64,000 bases of DNA from Platanthera guangdongensis (lineage: Eukaryota > Streptophyta > Magnoliopsida > Asparagales > Orchidaceae), in the NCBI GenBank assembly GCA_039583875.1, contig CM077151.1, forward strand, positions 24,422,208 through 24,486,207. The letters are read 5' to 3'. The translations under genes and the position numbers were made by a program. Under the pieces are notes generated by a model, which searched no databases, was not told the DNA's origin, and was given only the letters and a program-made list of their open reading frames with translations. Position 1 is the first letter of the stretch, and each line of letters opens with the position of its first letter. Below are positions 54,200-64,000 of this stretch, piece after piece.

Positions 54200-55673
54200 T
54201 GATACGCCCGAAATAGATGTATATAATAACGCAAGTGCATGTGCCGGATCAAGTAATATAAAGTGAGAAGTGATCGTTCCCTCGAGAAGGTGACTGACCT
54301 AGTGATCACAATTACTAGCTCTTCCCGTTCTCTAAATTCAAGACAATAATTAAGGTGAATTTCTAGATTTATTTAAATAAGTACTCTTCAGACAAGAACT
54401 AAAATGCGCGGACAAGAAAATATTGTTATCCAAGTTTTAGGGAAGCAATCTTGCATGTTGGTTTCCCTTACCTATTGCGATGATTTTTTATAGAAAAAGC
54501 TTTCATGAGTTGTTTGACTTCTATCTTGCAGGGATGCAAAAGCGGATCTCTTTATCCCTCGATTTCCGAGATCCGGTCACACAAATTCCCCCAGTTATCT
54601 CTAACTTGGGTGGAAAGAAAGTAACGAAAAGCGCACAAATCCACAATGCTAACTCAAGAGGAAATCTCTTTCTCTCCCGAAGTTATATTAGAAATTGGGT
54701 TACACTTACACCGCTCCTCTCTCGAATCTCGCAGTGCAGTAAAAAGATGGAATTTTGACTAAAGAAATACGTGACTCCTCTCTCGAATCTCGCCACGTAA
54801 TATAAAGGATTCAACCCTAGACTAGCATAACTCCTCTCTCGAATCTCGTCATGCTAACTAGAAGATGAATACTTGCTCAAAACATCCACAAATAGAGAAC
54901 ACAATTCCAATAAAGATAGAAAATCAAACAATCATTAAGTCAAAATCTTGAATCAAGTCATCACAACAAGTAAGGTACTCACAACACACAAGATCTAAGA
55001 AATTAGTTCATGGCGGAGAGATGAAACCAAATTAGATGGATCTTACTAGACATGCTTCAGAAAATTCAAAAGTTTCAGGAAATAATTCACTTGGAAGTGC
55101 AAAATCTGTTGCTCTTGACGATCCGGAGTAGCCTTCTTCTTCCTCGTGCCTAGGGTTTGTCTCCCAAGATGGATCTTCTCCTCCAAACGTTCCCTCTTCT
55201 TCCTTCTTATTTTTCGTCCAGCCCTCTACTCTCATTTCCTTGCTTTTGTCCTTTAAAAACGCCTCCAAATATGCCAAGGGATGCCTCCTTCCAAATTTGA
55301 AAAGGTGGCAAAATTCGAATTTCAAAATCTGAAAACCGCCCAGGTGAAGTTGCAACCTTCATTATTTTAGGGTGTTGCAACACCTGCGCTGTGCCTACTT
55401 GCCTTGCCAACCAGCACGCGAGTCGTTGCAACTATTTATTTTTTCGTGCGTTGCAACCTTTTTCCAGGTTTTATATTTTGGCAGATTTCCGTCCATGAGC
55501 TTATTCCTCTTGCACCACTAGTAAACATACAATGAAAAGAGACCAAATTAGCCTTGAATTAGATAATCAAATAATTACTTTCATTTCTATAGCTTTCTGT
55601 GTTAATTCGTGTCGGATATGCCGAGTAATATGTCAGAAAACGTGGCTAGATAACTTCTTTTGGGAAGTTATCA
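54200..55673 (-). repeat. 3' LTR of the Athila-type element (1474 bp)
   Basis: Carries three CTCCTCTCTCGAATCTCG motifs (54715-54850) and four GTTGCAAC palindromes (55349, 55374, 55425, 55450). In LTR orientation the palindromes precede the TATA-like TTTTTAAAGGAC near 55250. Confidence 0.92.
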
Positions 55674-57650
55674 CACCCCCACACTTGAACCTTTGCTAGT
55701 CCCGAGCAAAGAGAAATAATTATTTCAAATGGGTGTTCGATAATTATCACTCACCAAATCAGAACAATCCTATCTTGACCAACATTAGTCCAAGATATTC
55801 AAGAAGTTCGCTTTACTCAACTGATAAGCTTGATTATTATTAAAAGTTCAAACATCACAAATCCATTAGCTTGATAAAAGATAAAGCATACTAAAGAATT
55901 TTGTGTAGTGTGTGCGCCTTCTTCCAGATTATTTACTCCCCCGTACTTTTTTTTATTGAAAATCCTCAATAATTCAAAAGGGTAAGACTAAGCTAAGTCA
56001 TTATGCTAGCCTTGATAAGAATTAGCAGCATACGAGAGCATAGGTTTAGCTTTGGCTTGGTTGGCAATTCATGAATAGGCTTAAATAGTGGCATGGTAAT
56101 TCCCTAGTTAATAATCTCAATCTTTCACCATATTACGAGGTTCAATCCTTAAGCCTTGAATATATAAACATATTGTGCCTATAGTTGGGATCATTCCAAG
56201 TATGTAATTGCCTACCCAGGCCACATATCACTATGACAAAAGTTTTGATTATTTTCTTTCTCTTTTTTTATATATAGTCACAGTTGGGATCATTCTAGAT
56301 AGGCGTGTACATACTTAGGCCGCATATCACTATGACAATTCATAATGTTTCTCTTTTTTTTTATATAAATGCTGAATTGGAACACCCAATAAATGGCTAG
56401 TGGATTAAGATAAAACTAGGGAAATATAGGGAATTTGGTCATTCAGTAGTGTGTAGCAAAATGATACAGAACCAATAAAAGAATCTCATGAAAGTTCAAA
56501 ATGGTATAGCTACTAAAACATTATCTTGACTCACATTATTACTTAGTTCTTGCTCACCCTATTTCCTAATTTTAGAAATCAACATCAAAAGTTTTCAGAG
56601 AAGTAAACAAAAACTGGAGAAGGATGTGCATGAATCAAATGCCTTAGAGTGCTTTATCAAAAAAAATCTGAACTCCTAAGATTCCCTAGCCGTACCAATT
56701 AATTATCATTGAACTTCAAGAATAACTTATCACTAAGTACAGGTCAATATACGAAATCTTGCAATTACGAGTGATCAAATCAAATTATCTACCACCACAA
56801 TTGCAGGGGCGATATTAGCCAACACCCCCACACTTAAGGGCTTGCTAGGCCCTAGCAAGGTTAATGTGTTATATAAGAAATGATATTCTATCTATACTAC
56901 TCAGCCTTGACATGAAATGAAATTGAAACAGTAAAACTCCCCTGATAAGGAAATGATTTCCTCTAAGTCTCTTGAGTTTCTTTAATGTGCTCCCCATGTG
57001 CTCCGATGATCTACATTACTCCGTACCATATTGACCAGCCCAACTTTTATCTTAGCTATGACAGAAGAGAACAAAACATGGAGGCAATCTAATAAAGTTC
57101 GTAACTGCATGGATTAGCAACAACAATGAACCAGAATAACTTAATCGCCTTCATATTCATGTCATAACTGTTAATTATAGCAATAGCCTAAATCATGTTA
57201 TATCAATTTGAACATAAGAGCAGAGTATAATAAGGTAAATTAAATTTATAATTTCCAAAAGATCTAGCACTTAATGAGTCCAAATAATTACGCAAGATCA
57301 TATCATATCATGTGAGTAATGCAGAGTAATCATTCACCATGCAGTTAAACAAAATAGTGCAAAATAAGGTCATCTAGAGCGTAAAAGAAACAAAAGGGTA
57401 TCCATCAACCATTAACACAGTCATCCAAAAACAAATAAAGCCAAAAGGACAACTACCACGACTGTTGCTACCAATTTTTCCGTCAGCACTTGAATTGATT
57501 CCTCCACCACTACTCTCCTAATCAAAACCAAAGAAAAACTTGAAGAAAAAAAACTAATAAATTCAAACAGTACTAAACATAAAGCGATGGGTTGCCTCCC
57601 ACCTAGCGCCTAAGTTAATCGTCTCGGCAAGACGGCTCTCCTTGTACTCG
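55674..57650 (-). other. Spacer between integrase and 3' LTR, no env-like ORF
   Basis: About 2 kb of AT-rich non-coding sequence where some Athila elements have an envelope-like ORF; none is visible on either strand. The purine tract AAGTGTGGGGGTG adjoins the LTR (55674-55687), and a second copy, AAGTGTGGGGGTG, lies at ~56824-56837. Two blocks with GTTGGGATCATTC and CACTATGACA (56185-56245, 56282-56340) form a short direct repeat. Confidence 0.75.
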
Positions 57651-58413
57651 TCAATGAAATTTTATGACCATCGCATCGCGCTGGTCACCACCCTCATAAT
57701 AAATTTTTAGTCGCTGTCCATTCACCTTGGAAGTTGATCTGTCCTTCTCGTTACATATTGTTACTACACCATGTGGGAACACCTCAACAACTCGGAATGG
57801 TCCAGACCATCTCGATTTCAGCTTTCCTGGAAATAATCGAAGGCGTGAATTATACAAAAGCACAAGTTGTCCGCTTCTAAATTCTCTCTTCTGCAGTCTC
57901 AAATCGTGCCATTTTTTAACCCGATCTTTATAAAGCTTCGTGTTCTCATAAGCGTTAAATCTAAGCTCTTCTAACTCATTCAAGTGCAGAAGCCTTCTTT
58001 TACCCGCTTCTTGAAAGTCAAAGTTAAGTCTCTTGATCGCCCAAAAAGCTCTATGTTCCAATTCTACCGGTAAATGACAGTCCTTTCCATACACCATCCT
58101 AAAGGGAGTCACTCCTATGGGCGTTTTGTAAGCGGTCCTATAAGCCCATAGCGCGTCATTTAATTTAAATGCCCAATCCTTCCTGGTTGTACTCACTGTC
58201 TTCTCTAAGATGGACTTAATCTCTCTATTGGAGACTTCGGCTAATCCATTGGTTTGCGGGTGATATGCTAGGGCCATTTTATGCGTTACACCATATTTTT
58301 TTAAAAGTAATTTAAATTGTGTATTAGAAAAATGTGAGCCCCCATCACTAATTATCGCCCTAGGCGTGCCAAATCTCGTAAATATATGTGCTTTTATAAA
58401 CTTGAGTACAACC
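57651..58413 (-). pseudogene. pol: Integrase C-terminal part of the Athila polyprotein, after a frameshift
   Basis: Continues the integrase of the upstream frame after a shift in an A8 run (58423-58430). The conserved ISDGGSHF segment lies at ~58340, before the first ATG at 58277. From there: [20 protein letters not shown] with the catalytic Glu, [20 protein letters not shown], and the C-terminal domain ending in [17 protein letters not shown]. The sequence is otherwise intact to the stop at 57651. Confidence 0.9.
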
Positions 58414-61400
58414 TTAGCATCGTTTTTTTTGTGTGGCGATGGCCTCTACCCATTTTGACACATAGTCTACTGCCAATAATATGTAGAAATTTCCTCCAGA
58501 ATTCACAAACGGCCCCATAAAATCTATGCCCCAAACATCAAATACCTCTACTTCAAGAATATTGGTCATAGGCATACTTGCCCCCCGATGAATATTGCCC
58601 GTCTTCTGGCATCTATCACATGCCTTGATAAACAAGTGAGCATCCTTAAATAGCGTTGGCCAATAAAAACCAGCCTCTAGTACCTTCATAGCAGTTCGTT
58701 CTCCCATAAAGTGCCCTCCGTAAGGAGATGCATGGCACTTTTCTAGGACATCACGAACTTCCATCTCAGGTATGCACCTACGAATGGCTTGGTCAGCGCA
58801 TATCCTAAATACATAAGGGGCATCCCAAAGATAAAACTTGGCCTGATGAAGAAATCTTTTCTTCTGCTGATAATTTAAATCTGATGACAAAATGTTACTC
58901 ACAATGAAATTTACGATGTCAGCATACCATGGGGTATTCCCCTCCGATACTGCCAACAGACTCTCATCAGGAAAATTCTCCCTAATCTCAATGTTTACAT
59001 GCTTCCCATACTCAGACTCTAGACGTGATAGGTGGTCTGCTACAGGATTCTCCGCCCCCTTACGATCCTTAATCTCCAAGTCGAACTCCCGCAAGAGGAG
59101 TACCCACCTAATCAATCTAGGTTTAGCATCCTTTTTCTCTATCAAAAATCGTATAGTTGCATGGTCTGTATAAACTATCACATTAGACAATATTAAATAG
59201 GAGCGGAATTTGTCAAAAGCAAAAACAACTGCTAATAGTTCCTTCTCGGTAGTGGTGTAGTTTATTTGTGTGTCGATCAGTGTCTTGCTAGCATAGTAGA
59301 TTGTATGGAAAACCTTGTCGCGTACTTGTCCTAAGACTGCGCCCACAGCAAAATTGCTTGCGTCACACATAATGGTGAATGGTAGAGACCAATCAGGTGC
59401 AATAATAATCGGTGAAGAAACTAGACTTTGCTTTAATGTATGAAAGGCGGCTAAACACTCCTCGTCCAAATTAAAGTGAGAATATTTCTCTAACAGCTGG
59501 CTTAGCGGCTTAGAGATTTTAGAAAAATCTTTAATGAAACGACGGTAAAAGCCTGCATGGCCCAGAAAACTACGCACTCCCTTAACATTAGTTGGTGGGG
59601 GTAATTTTTTTATAACCTCAGTCTTCGCTCGGTCTACTTCCAAACCCTTCTTGGACACCTTGTGTCCCAGAACAATCCCTTCTTTGACCATGAAGTGACA
59701 TTTTTCCCAGTTTAAAATTAAGTTGGCTTGAATGCATTTGTTCAAAACTTTCTTTAGCACTTCTAAACATTCATCAAACGATCTCCCAAACACTGAAAAA
59801 TCATCCATAAAGATCTCGATCCCCTCATCAATTAGTTCAGTAAAGATGGCGATCATGCAACGCTGAAATGTGGCAGGAGCGTTACATAATCCAAAGGGCA
59901 TTTTCCTAAATGCAAATGTTCCAAAAGGACAGGTGAAGGTTGTCTTCTCCTGATCCTCGGGAGCTACCATGATTTGATTATACCCCGAGTAACCATCTAG
60001 GAAACAGAAATACTCATTTCCTGCTAACCTATCAAGGACCTGATCAAGGAATGGGAGTGGGAAATGATCTTTCCTAGTCGCTTTATTCAACTTTTGGTAA
60101 TCCATACAAATCCTCCATCCAGTTACCGTTCTAGTGGGAATCAACTCATTGCTCTCATTTCTAACTACCGTAATACCCCCCTTCTTTGGCACACACTGAA
60201 CAGGACTTACCCACCGACTATCAGAGATAGGATATATAATACCTGCATCCAGCCATTTGATTATCTCCTTCTTGACCACTTCTCTCATGGGTGGGCTAAG
60301 TCTTCGTTGGGGTTCTATTGACTCTCTTGACTCTTCCTCTAGAAGGATTTTATGCATGCAAATTGAAGGGCTTATCCCTCTAATGTCTGCAATAGTCCAG
60401 CCTAATGCTCTCTTGTTCTCACACAGAACCGCAATCAATTTATCTCCATTCTCTTTAACTAAAAATGCATCAATAATAACCGGTAATGTGTTATCCTCAC
60501 CTAGAAAAACATACTTTAGGTTTTCGGGTAGCGGTTTCAATTCAAGCAAAGATGGCTCTACAATAGAAGGCTTCATGATCTCTGACTCGCTTGACCTGCT
60601 TATTAACTCAAACATGTTAGCATTTGGTAAATGCTCAAAAGTACATAACGTTTCCTCAGTTTCCTTCGAATCTGGATCCTCTTCTATTTTTTCATTTGTT
60701 AAAGCACTAAGAATTTTGTGCTCCCAATTATTTTCATTATGCATCATCCTTATAGGTGCACTCACCTCCTCAATGGAGAGACACTCCTCTTTATCATCCG
60801 GAAATCTCATGGCTTTGAGGATGTTGAATGTCACATTCTCATCATTAACTCTCATCGTAAGCTCACCCTTCTGAACATCAATGAGTGTTCTTCCGGTGGC
60901 CAAGAATGGTCTACCAAGAATGATGGGGACATCCTTGTCCTCATCCATATCAAGTACTACAAAATCAGCGGGGAAAATGAATTTCTCCACTTTAACCAAC
61001 ACGTCTTCTACAATTCCCTTAGGAAATGCTAGAGACCTATCAGCCAACTGTAGAGTGAGAGATGTAGGTGTGATCTCCCCTAGACCCAACTTCTTATAGA
61101 TAGATAATGGCATCATGTTGATGCTCGCTCCAAGGTCACATAACGCTCTCCCAACAAACTTCACTCCAATAGAACAAGGAATTGTGAAACTACCGGGATC
61201 CTTAAGCTTAGGTGGCAGCTTTTTCTGCAATATAGCACTACACTCCTCAGTCAACGCCACTATCTCTTTATCAACAAACTTTCTCTTCTTTGACAAGATA
61301 TCCTTCATAAACTTGACATAACTTGGCATTTGCTCAAGTGCTTCAGCAAATGAGATATTTATAGTTAGCTTTTTGAAAATATCCATAAACTTCTGGAATT

Positions 61401-62985
61401 GCATGCCAAGTTTGGGTTTAGCTAGTCTAGATGGAAATGGGGGTGGTGGGTAGATTACGTCTTTCTTTTGATTTAATTTCTCTTTTTGCTTCTCTACCGC
61501 CTCCTTCTCTAATGTGCTCGACTCGCTCGACATCTTACTTGCCTCCTCTTCGCTAGCTTTCTCAAGCAACCCCTCCCCACTTGGAATCTCTACACCACTC
61601 CGTAAGGCAATAGCTTTGCATTGATTATTATGATTTTCTTTTGTTGGATTTAGTGTGGTATCAGAAGGTAGAGTTCCAATGGGTCTTTGACTTAATGAAT
61701 TTGCAAGTTGACCCATAGTTGTTTCTAGTGATCTTAATGAAGATTCTATTCCTCCCATTCTTGAGTCATACTTTTGGAACATGCCTAAGATAAACTCATC
61801 TGATATCTTCCTTTGGTTTAATTGTTGGGGTTGAGAGTTGTTATTGATAGGTAGGTGATTTATATTTTGATTAAACCCTTGTGGTTGATTCATCCCTTGA
61901 TTATTTTTCCAGGAGAAATTCGGATGATTCCGCCACTCGGGGTGATAATGGTTGACGAATCCCGGTGGAATTTGCCTTTGTGCTCCTCCTACATAATTTG
62001 CCTCTTCAGAAATTTGATTTAATTGCTCCACTGTCAATGGAGCACTAGATGAAGGCTGTGATAATGAATCTAATCTCTTATTAATTAGGTTGAATTGTGA
62101 TGCCATTTGAGCGGCCAAGGATGTGAAATGGTCCACTTGGTGGATACCAACTGGATTGTTGTTCCCTTGACGCTCATAGGCTTGGTAATTATTGGCACTG
62201 AGGTCTTCAAGGATTGCATATGCATCCTCGGGATACTTCTTAAGCAACGATCCTCCTGCAGCCCCGTCTACTAAGATCATGGTTGCAATTTGCAAACCAT
62301 TATAAAAGGTGGAAACTTGCTGATGTAGGGCTAACCTATGGTGGGGACACTTTCTCAGTAGCTCCTTAAAACGCTCCCAAGCGTCGTACAGTGTCTCTCC
62401 GTTACCCTGTGTGAATGTGGTTATATCCCTTATCAGCTTTGCAGTTTTAGATGAAGGAAAATACTTATGCAAGAATTTTTCCACCAACTGCTCCCATGTC
62501 GTGATAGAATCGTTAGGCAAAGAGTCTAACCAATCCTTCGCTCTCCCTTCTAAAGAAAAAGGAAACAATCTTAGCATTATTGCATCTTCTGATGCTCCGT
62601 TAAACTTAAACATATCGCAAATTGCTAAGAAGGTTCGTAAGTGGGAATTTGCATCTTCATGACCTAGACCCCCAAACTTATTATTTTGTACTTGTTGCAT
62701 AATTAGTGGGTCCATTTTAAAATTATTAGCAGCAATTGCTGGTCGAGCAATGCTGAAGTGCACACCTCCCCTTAATGGTGTATTATACTCGTGACAAGTC
62801 ATACGTGGTGCCGCAGGGTGGCCATTTTGATCTACCTGACCATCATTATTATTAGTATTATTATTATTATTATCCATCGCAGGATGAATAATATTCACGT
62901 TTCTAGCTTCTCTTCTGTTTTGTCTACAGGAGCGCTCGATTTCAGAATTCAAAGGCAATAATTCTACTTGCCTATACCTGGACAT
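58414..62985 (-). CDS. gag-pol: Athila-type Gag-Pol polyprotein (Gag, protease, RT, RNase H, start of integrase)
   Basis: Start taken as the ATG at 62985 ([10 protein letters not shown]); the frame opens a few codons earlier without ATG. Gag ~80-280: [57 protein letters not shown]; then [10 protein letters not shown], typical of Athila. Protease ~605-700 with [15 protein letters not shown] and [12 protein letters not shown] ~900-1080 with [43 protein letters not shown] and the active site FMDDFSVFG (~1062). RNase H ~1170-1300: [20 protein letters not shown]. The integrase zinc domain ([25 protein letters not shown]) and first catalytic Asp (WGIDFMGP) follow. The frame ends early at 58414 because of the A-run shift. 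All catalytic motifs are intact up to there. Confidence 0.93.
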   Translation of the reverse strand: MSRYRQVELLPLNSEIERSCRQNRREARNVNIIHPAMDNNNNNTNNNDGQVDQNGHPAAPRMTCHEYNTPLRGGVHFSIARPAIAANNFKMDPLIMQQVQNNKFGGLGHEDANSHLRTFLAICDMFKFNGASEDAIMLRLFPFSLEGRAKDWLDSLPNDSITTWEQLVEKFLHKYFPSSKTAKLIRDITTFTQGNGETLYDAWERFKELLRKCPHHRLALHQQVSTFYNGLQIATMILVDGAAGGSLLKKYPEDAYAILEDLSANNYQAYERQGNNNPVGIHQVDHFTSLAAQMASQFNLINKRLDSLSQPSSSAPLTVEQLNQISEEANYVGGAQRQIPPGFVNHYHPEWRNHPNFSWKNNQGMNQPQGFNQNINHLPINNNSQPQQLNQRKISDEFILGMFQKYDSRMGGIESSLRSLETTMGQLANSLSQRPIGTLPSDTTLNPTKENHNNQCKAIALRSGVEIPSGEGLLEKASEEEASKMSSESSTLEKEAVEKQKEKLNQKKDVIYPPPPFPSRLAKPKLGMQFQKFMDIFKKLTINISFAEALEQMPSYVKFMKDILSKKRKFVDKEIVALTEECSAILQKKLPPKLKDPGSFTIPCSIGVKFVGRALCDLGASINMMPLSIYKKLGLGEITPTSLTLQLADRSLAFPKGIVEDVLVKVEKFIFPADFVVLDMDEDKDVPIILGRPFLATGRTLIDVQKGELTMRVNDENVTFNILKAMRFPDDKEECLSIEEVSAPIRMMHNENNWEHKILSALTNEKIEEDPDSKETEETLCTFEHLPNANMFELISRSSESEIMKPSIVEPSLLELKPLPENLKYVFLGEDNTLPVIIDAFLVKENGDKLIAVLCENKRALGWTIADIRGISPSICMHKILLEEESRESIEPQRRLSPPMREVVKKEIIKWLDAGIIYPISDSRWVSPVQCVPKKGGITVVRNESNELIPTRTVTGWRICMDYQKLNKATRKDHFPLPFLDQVLDRLAGNEYFCFLDGYSGYNQIMVAPEDQEKTTFTCPFGTFAFRKMPFGLCNAPATFQRCMIAIFTELIDEGIEIFMDDFSVFGRSFDECLEVLKKVLNKCIQANLILNWEKCHFMVKEGIVLGHKVSKKGLEVDRAKTEVIKKLPPPTNVKGVRSFLGHAGFYRRFIKDFSKISKPLSQLLEKYSHFNLDEECLAAFHTLKQSLVSSPIIIAPDWSLPFTIMCDASNFAVGAVLGQVRDKVFHTIYYASKTLIDTQINYTTTEKELLAVVFAFDKFRSYLILSNVIVYTDHATIRFLIEKKDAKPRLIRWVLLLREFDLEIKDRKGAENPVADHLSRLESEYGKHVNIEIRENFPDESLLAVSEGNTPWYADIVNFIVSNILSSDLNYQQKKRFLHQAKFYLWDAPYVFRICADQAIRRCIPEMEVRDVLEKCHASPYGGHFMGERTAMKVLEAGFYWPTLFKDAHLFIKACDRCQKTGNIHRGASMPMTNILEVEVFDVWGIDFMGPFVNSGGNFYILLAVDYVSKWVEAIATQKKRC

Positions 62986-63120
62986 ACACTGCACAGAGTT
63001 TCAAATAAACTTGATTCAAACAAACAAACAATCAAACAAACAGAAAAAAAAAAATTTGATCTCTAAATACTAGGGATTCACTAATATTATGAAAATAAGT
63101 AACACTAACTCAGAAGCACC

Positions 63121-63138
63121 TCCCCGGCAACGGCGCCA
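63121..63138 (-). other. Primer binding site, Athila/Tat type
   Basis: On the minus strand TGGCGCCGTTGCCGGGGA, six bases after the LTR end at 63145, the standard site of this gypsy branch. Confidence 0.92.
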
Positions 63139-63144
63139 AAAACT

Positions 63145-64000
63145 TGATACGCCCGAAATAGATGTATATAATAACGCAAGTGCACGTGCCGGATCAAGTA
63201 ATATAAAGTGAGAAGTGATCGTTCCCTCGAGAAGGTGACTGACCTAGTGATCACAATTACTAGCTCTTCCCGTTCTCTAAATTCAAGACAATAATTAAGG
63301 TGAATTTCTAGATTTATTTAAATAAGTACTCTTCAGACAAGAACTAAAATGCGCGGACAAGAAAATATTGTTATCCAAGTTTTAGGGAAGCAATCTTGCA
63401 TGTTGGTTTCCCTTACCTATTGCGATGATTTTTTATAGAAAAAGCTTTCATGAGTTGTTTGACTTCTATCTTGCAGGGATGCAAAAGCGGATCTCTTTAT
63501 CCCTCGATTTCCGAGATCCGGTCACCCAAATTCCCCCAGTTATCTCTAACTTGGGTGGAAAGAAAGTAACGAAAAGCGCACAAATCCACAATGCTAACTC
63601 AAGAGGAAATCTCTTTCTCTCCCGAAGTTATATTAGAAATTGGGTTACACTTACACCGCTCCTCTCTCGAATCTCGCAGTGCAGTAAAAAGATGGAATTT
63701 TGACTAAAGAAATACGTGACTCCTCTCTCGAATCTCGCCACGTAATATAAAAGATTCAACCCTAGACTAGCATAACTCCTCTCTCGAATCTCGCCATGCT
63801 AACTAGAAGATGAATACTTGCTCAAAACATCCACAAATAGAGAACACAATTCCAATAAAGATAGAAAATCAAACAATCATTAAGTCAAAACCTTGAATCA
63901 AGTCATCACAACAAGTAAGGTACTCACAACACACAAGATCTAAGAAATTAGTTCATGGCGGAGAGATGAAACCAAATTAGATGGATCTTACTAGACATGG
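63145..64000 (-). repeat. 5' LTR of the Athila-type element, cut by the window end
   Basis: Identical in layout to 54200-55055, including the three CTCCTCTCTCGAATCTCG motifs. Expected to extend ~620 bp past the window. Confidence 0.92.

Larger units (their letters stand above)
54200..64000 (-). mobile_element. Young Athila-type Ty3/gypsy element, nearly complete (runs off the window)
   Basis: 3' LTR 55673-54200, gag-pol 62985-57651, primer site 63138-63121, 5' LTR from 63145 past the window end. LTR start TGATAACTTCCC and end GGGCGTATCA. Over the ~855 bp that both LTRs share in the window I count only about six differences, so insertion is recent. Left flank ACATG (54195-54199). Only one frameshift affects the polyprotein. 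Confidence 0.93.

Noticed and set aside
55674..57650. Envelope-like ORF expected in Athila elements
   Set aside because: No frame longer than a few dozen codons with suitable composition on the minus strand.
60064..60874. Plus-strand ORFs of 85-205 codons opposite the Athila polyprotein
   Set aside because: Antisense shadows of a conserved coding region without independent domain features.
1..64000. rRNA, tRNA or snRNA genes
   Set aside because: No cloverleaf or rRNA core sequence recognised; tRNA-like matches are only the primer binding sites of the retroelements.

Overview
The window is plant nuclear heterochromatin made almost entirely of transposable elements. Evidence for a flowering plant: Ty1/copia and Ty3/gypsy LTR retrotransposons with a tRNA-iMet type and an Athila-type primer binding site, hAT and MULE transposases of plant type, Mutator-like MITEs, and a pentatricopeptide-repeat gene fragment. 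I cannot name the species. The unknown ORF at 4592-6883 has the layout I remember from hypothetical proteins of Lamiales genomes (weak evidence for an asterid). I see no intact host gene. The only candidates are a 95-99 codon ORF at 41374-41673 (-) and a decayed PPR fragment near 31.1 kb.

Layout. 1-9.3 kb: a GC-rich ~100 bp satellite split by a complete copia-type element (209-8735, target duplication GGAAG) that keeps LTRs and a gag but has an unknown two-part ORF where pol should be. 10.36-10.77 kb: a fold-back element. 11.6-22.2 kb: a decayed copia element carrying a reversed solo LTR in its reverse transcriptase (14322-15315) and a hAT transposon in its 3' LTR (16525-21169, duplication GCTGCGGC). 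23.1-24.0 kb: a G run, a GC-rich minisatellite and a promoter-like module. 24.07-26.19 kb: a terminal-inverted-repeat element with an unknown ORF split by a copia-like solo LTR (duplication CCGGC). 26.27-27.2 kb: a Mutator-like MITE. 27.4-30.6 kb: a decayed MULE with long inverted repeats. 30.6-34.1 kb: small MITEs, the PPR fragment, homopolymers and a 30 bp minisatellite. 34.13-41.18 kb: a complete gypsy element with gag and protease only (duplication CTTAA), containing a solo LTR of a sister family. 41.2-45.1 kb: a possible small gene and a truncated chromovirus. 45.28-46.43 kb: an Athila-like LTR fragment.

From 46.43 kb to the window end there are three nested minus-strand insertions: a gag-protease gypsy element (46430-52219), a copia of the same LTR family as the 209-8735 element (52220-54199), and a young, nearly complete Athila-type element (54200 to beyond 64000).

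Three themes link the parts. (1) Most LTR families here carry tandem or palindromic arrays upstream of the TATA box. (2) Two lineages have stable non-autonomous forms: copia gag plus an unknown ORF, and gypsy gag-protease with a 79 bp repeat array before the 3' LTR. The same copia LTR family also appears in a pol-bearing copy that could supply its enzymes. (3) In the older elements the in-frame stops whose original residue can be judged are those expected from C-to-T change at Gln, Trp and Arg codons, as expected of methylated, silenced DNA.
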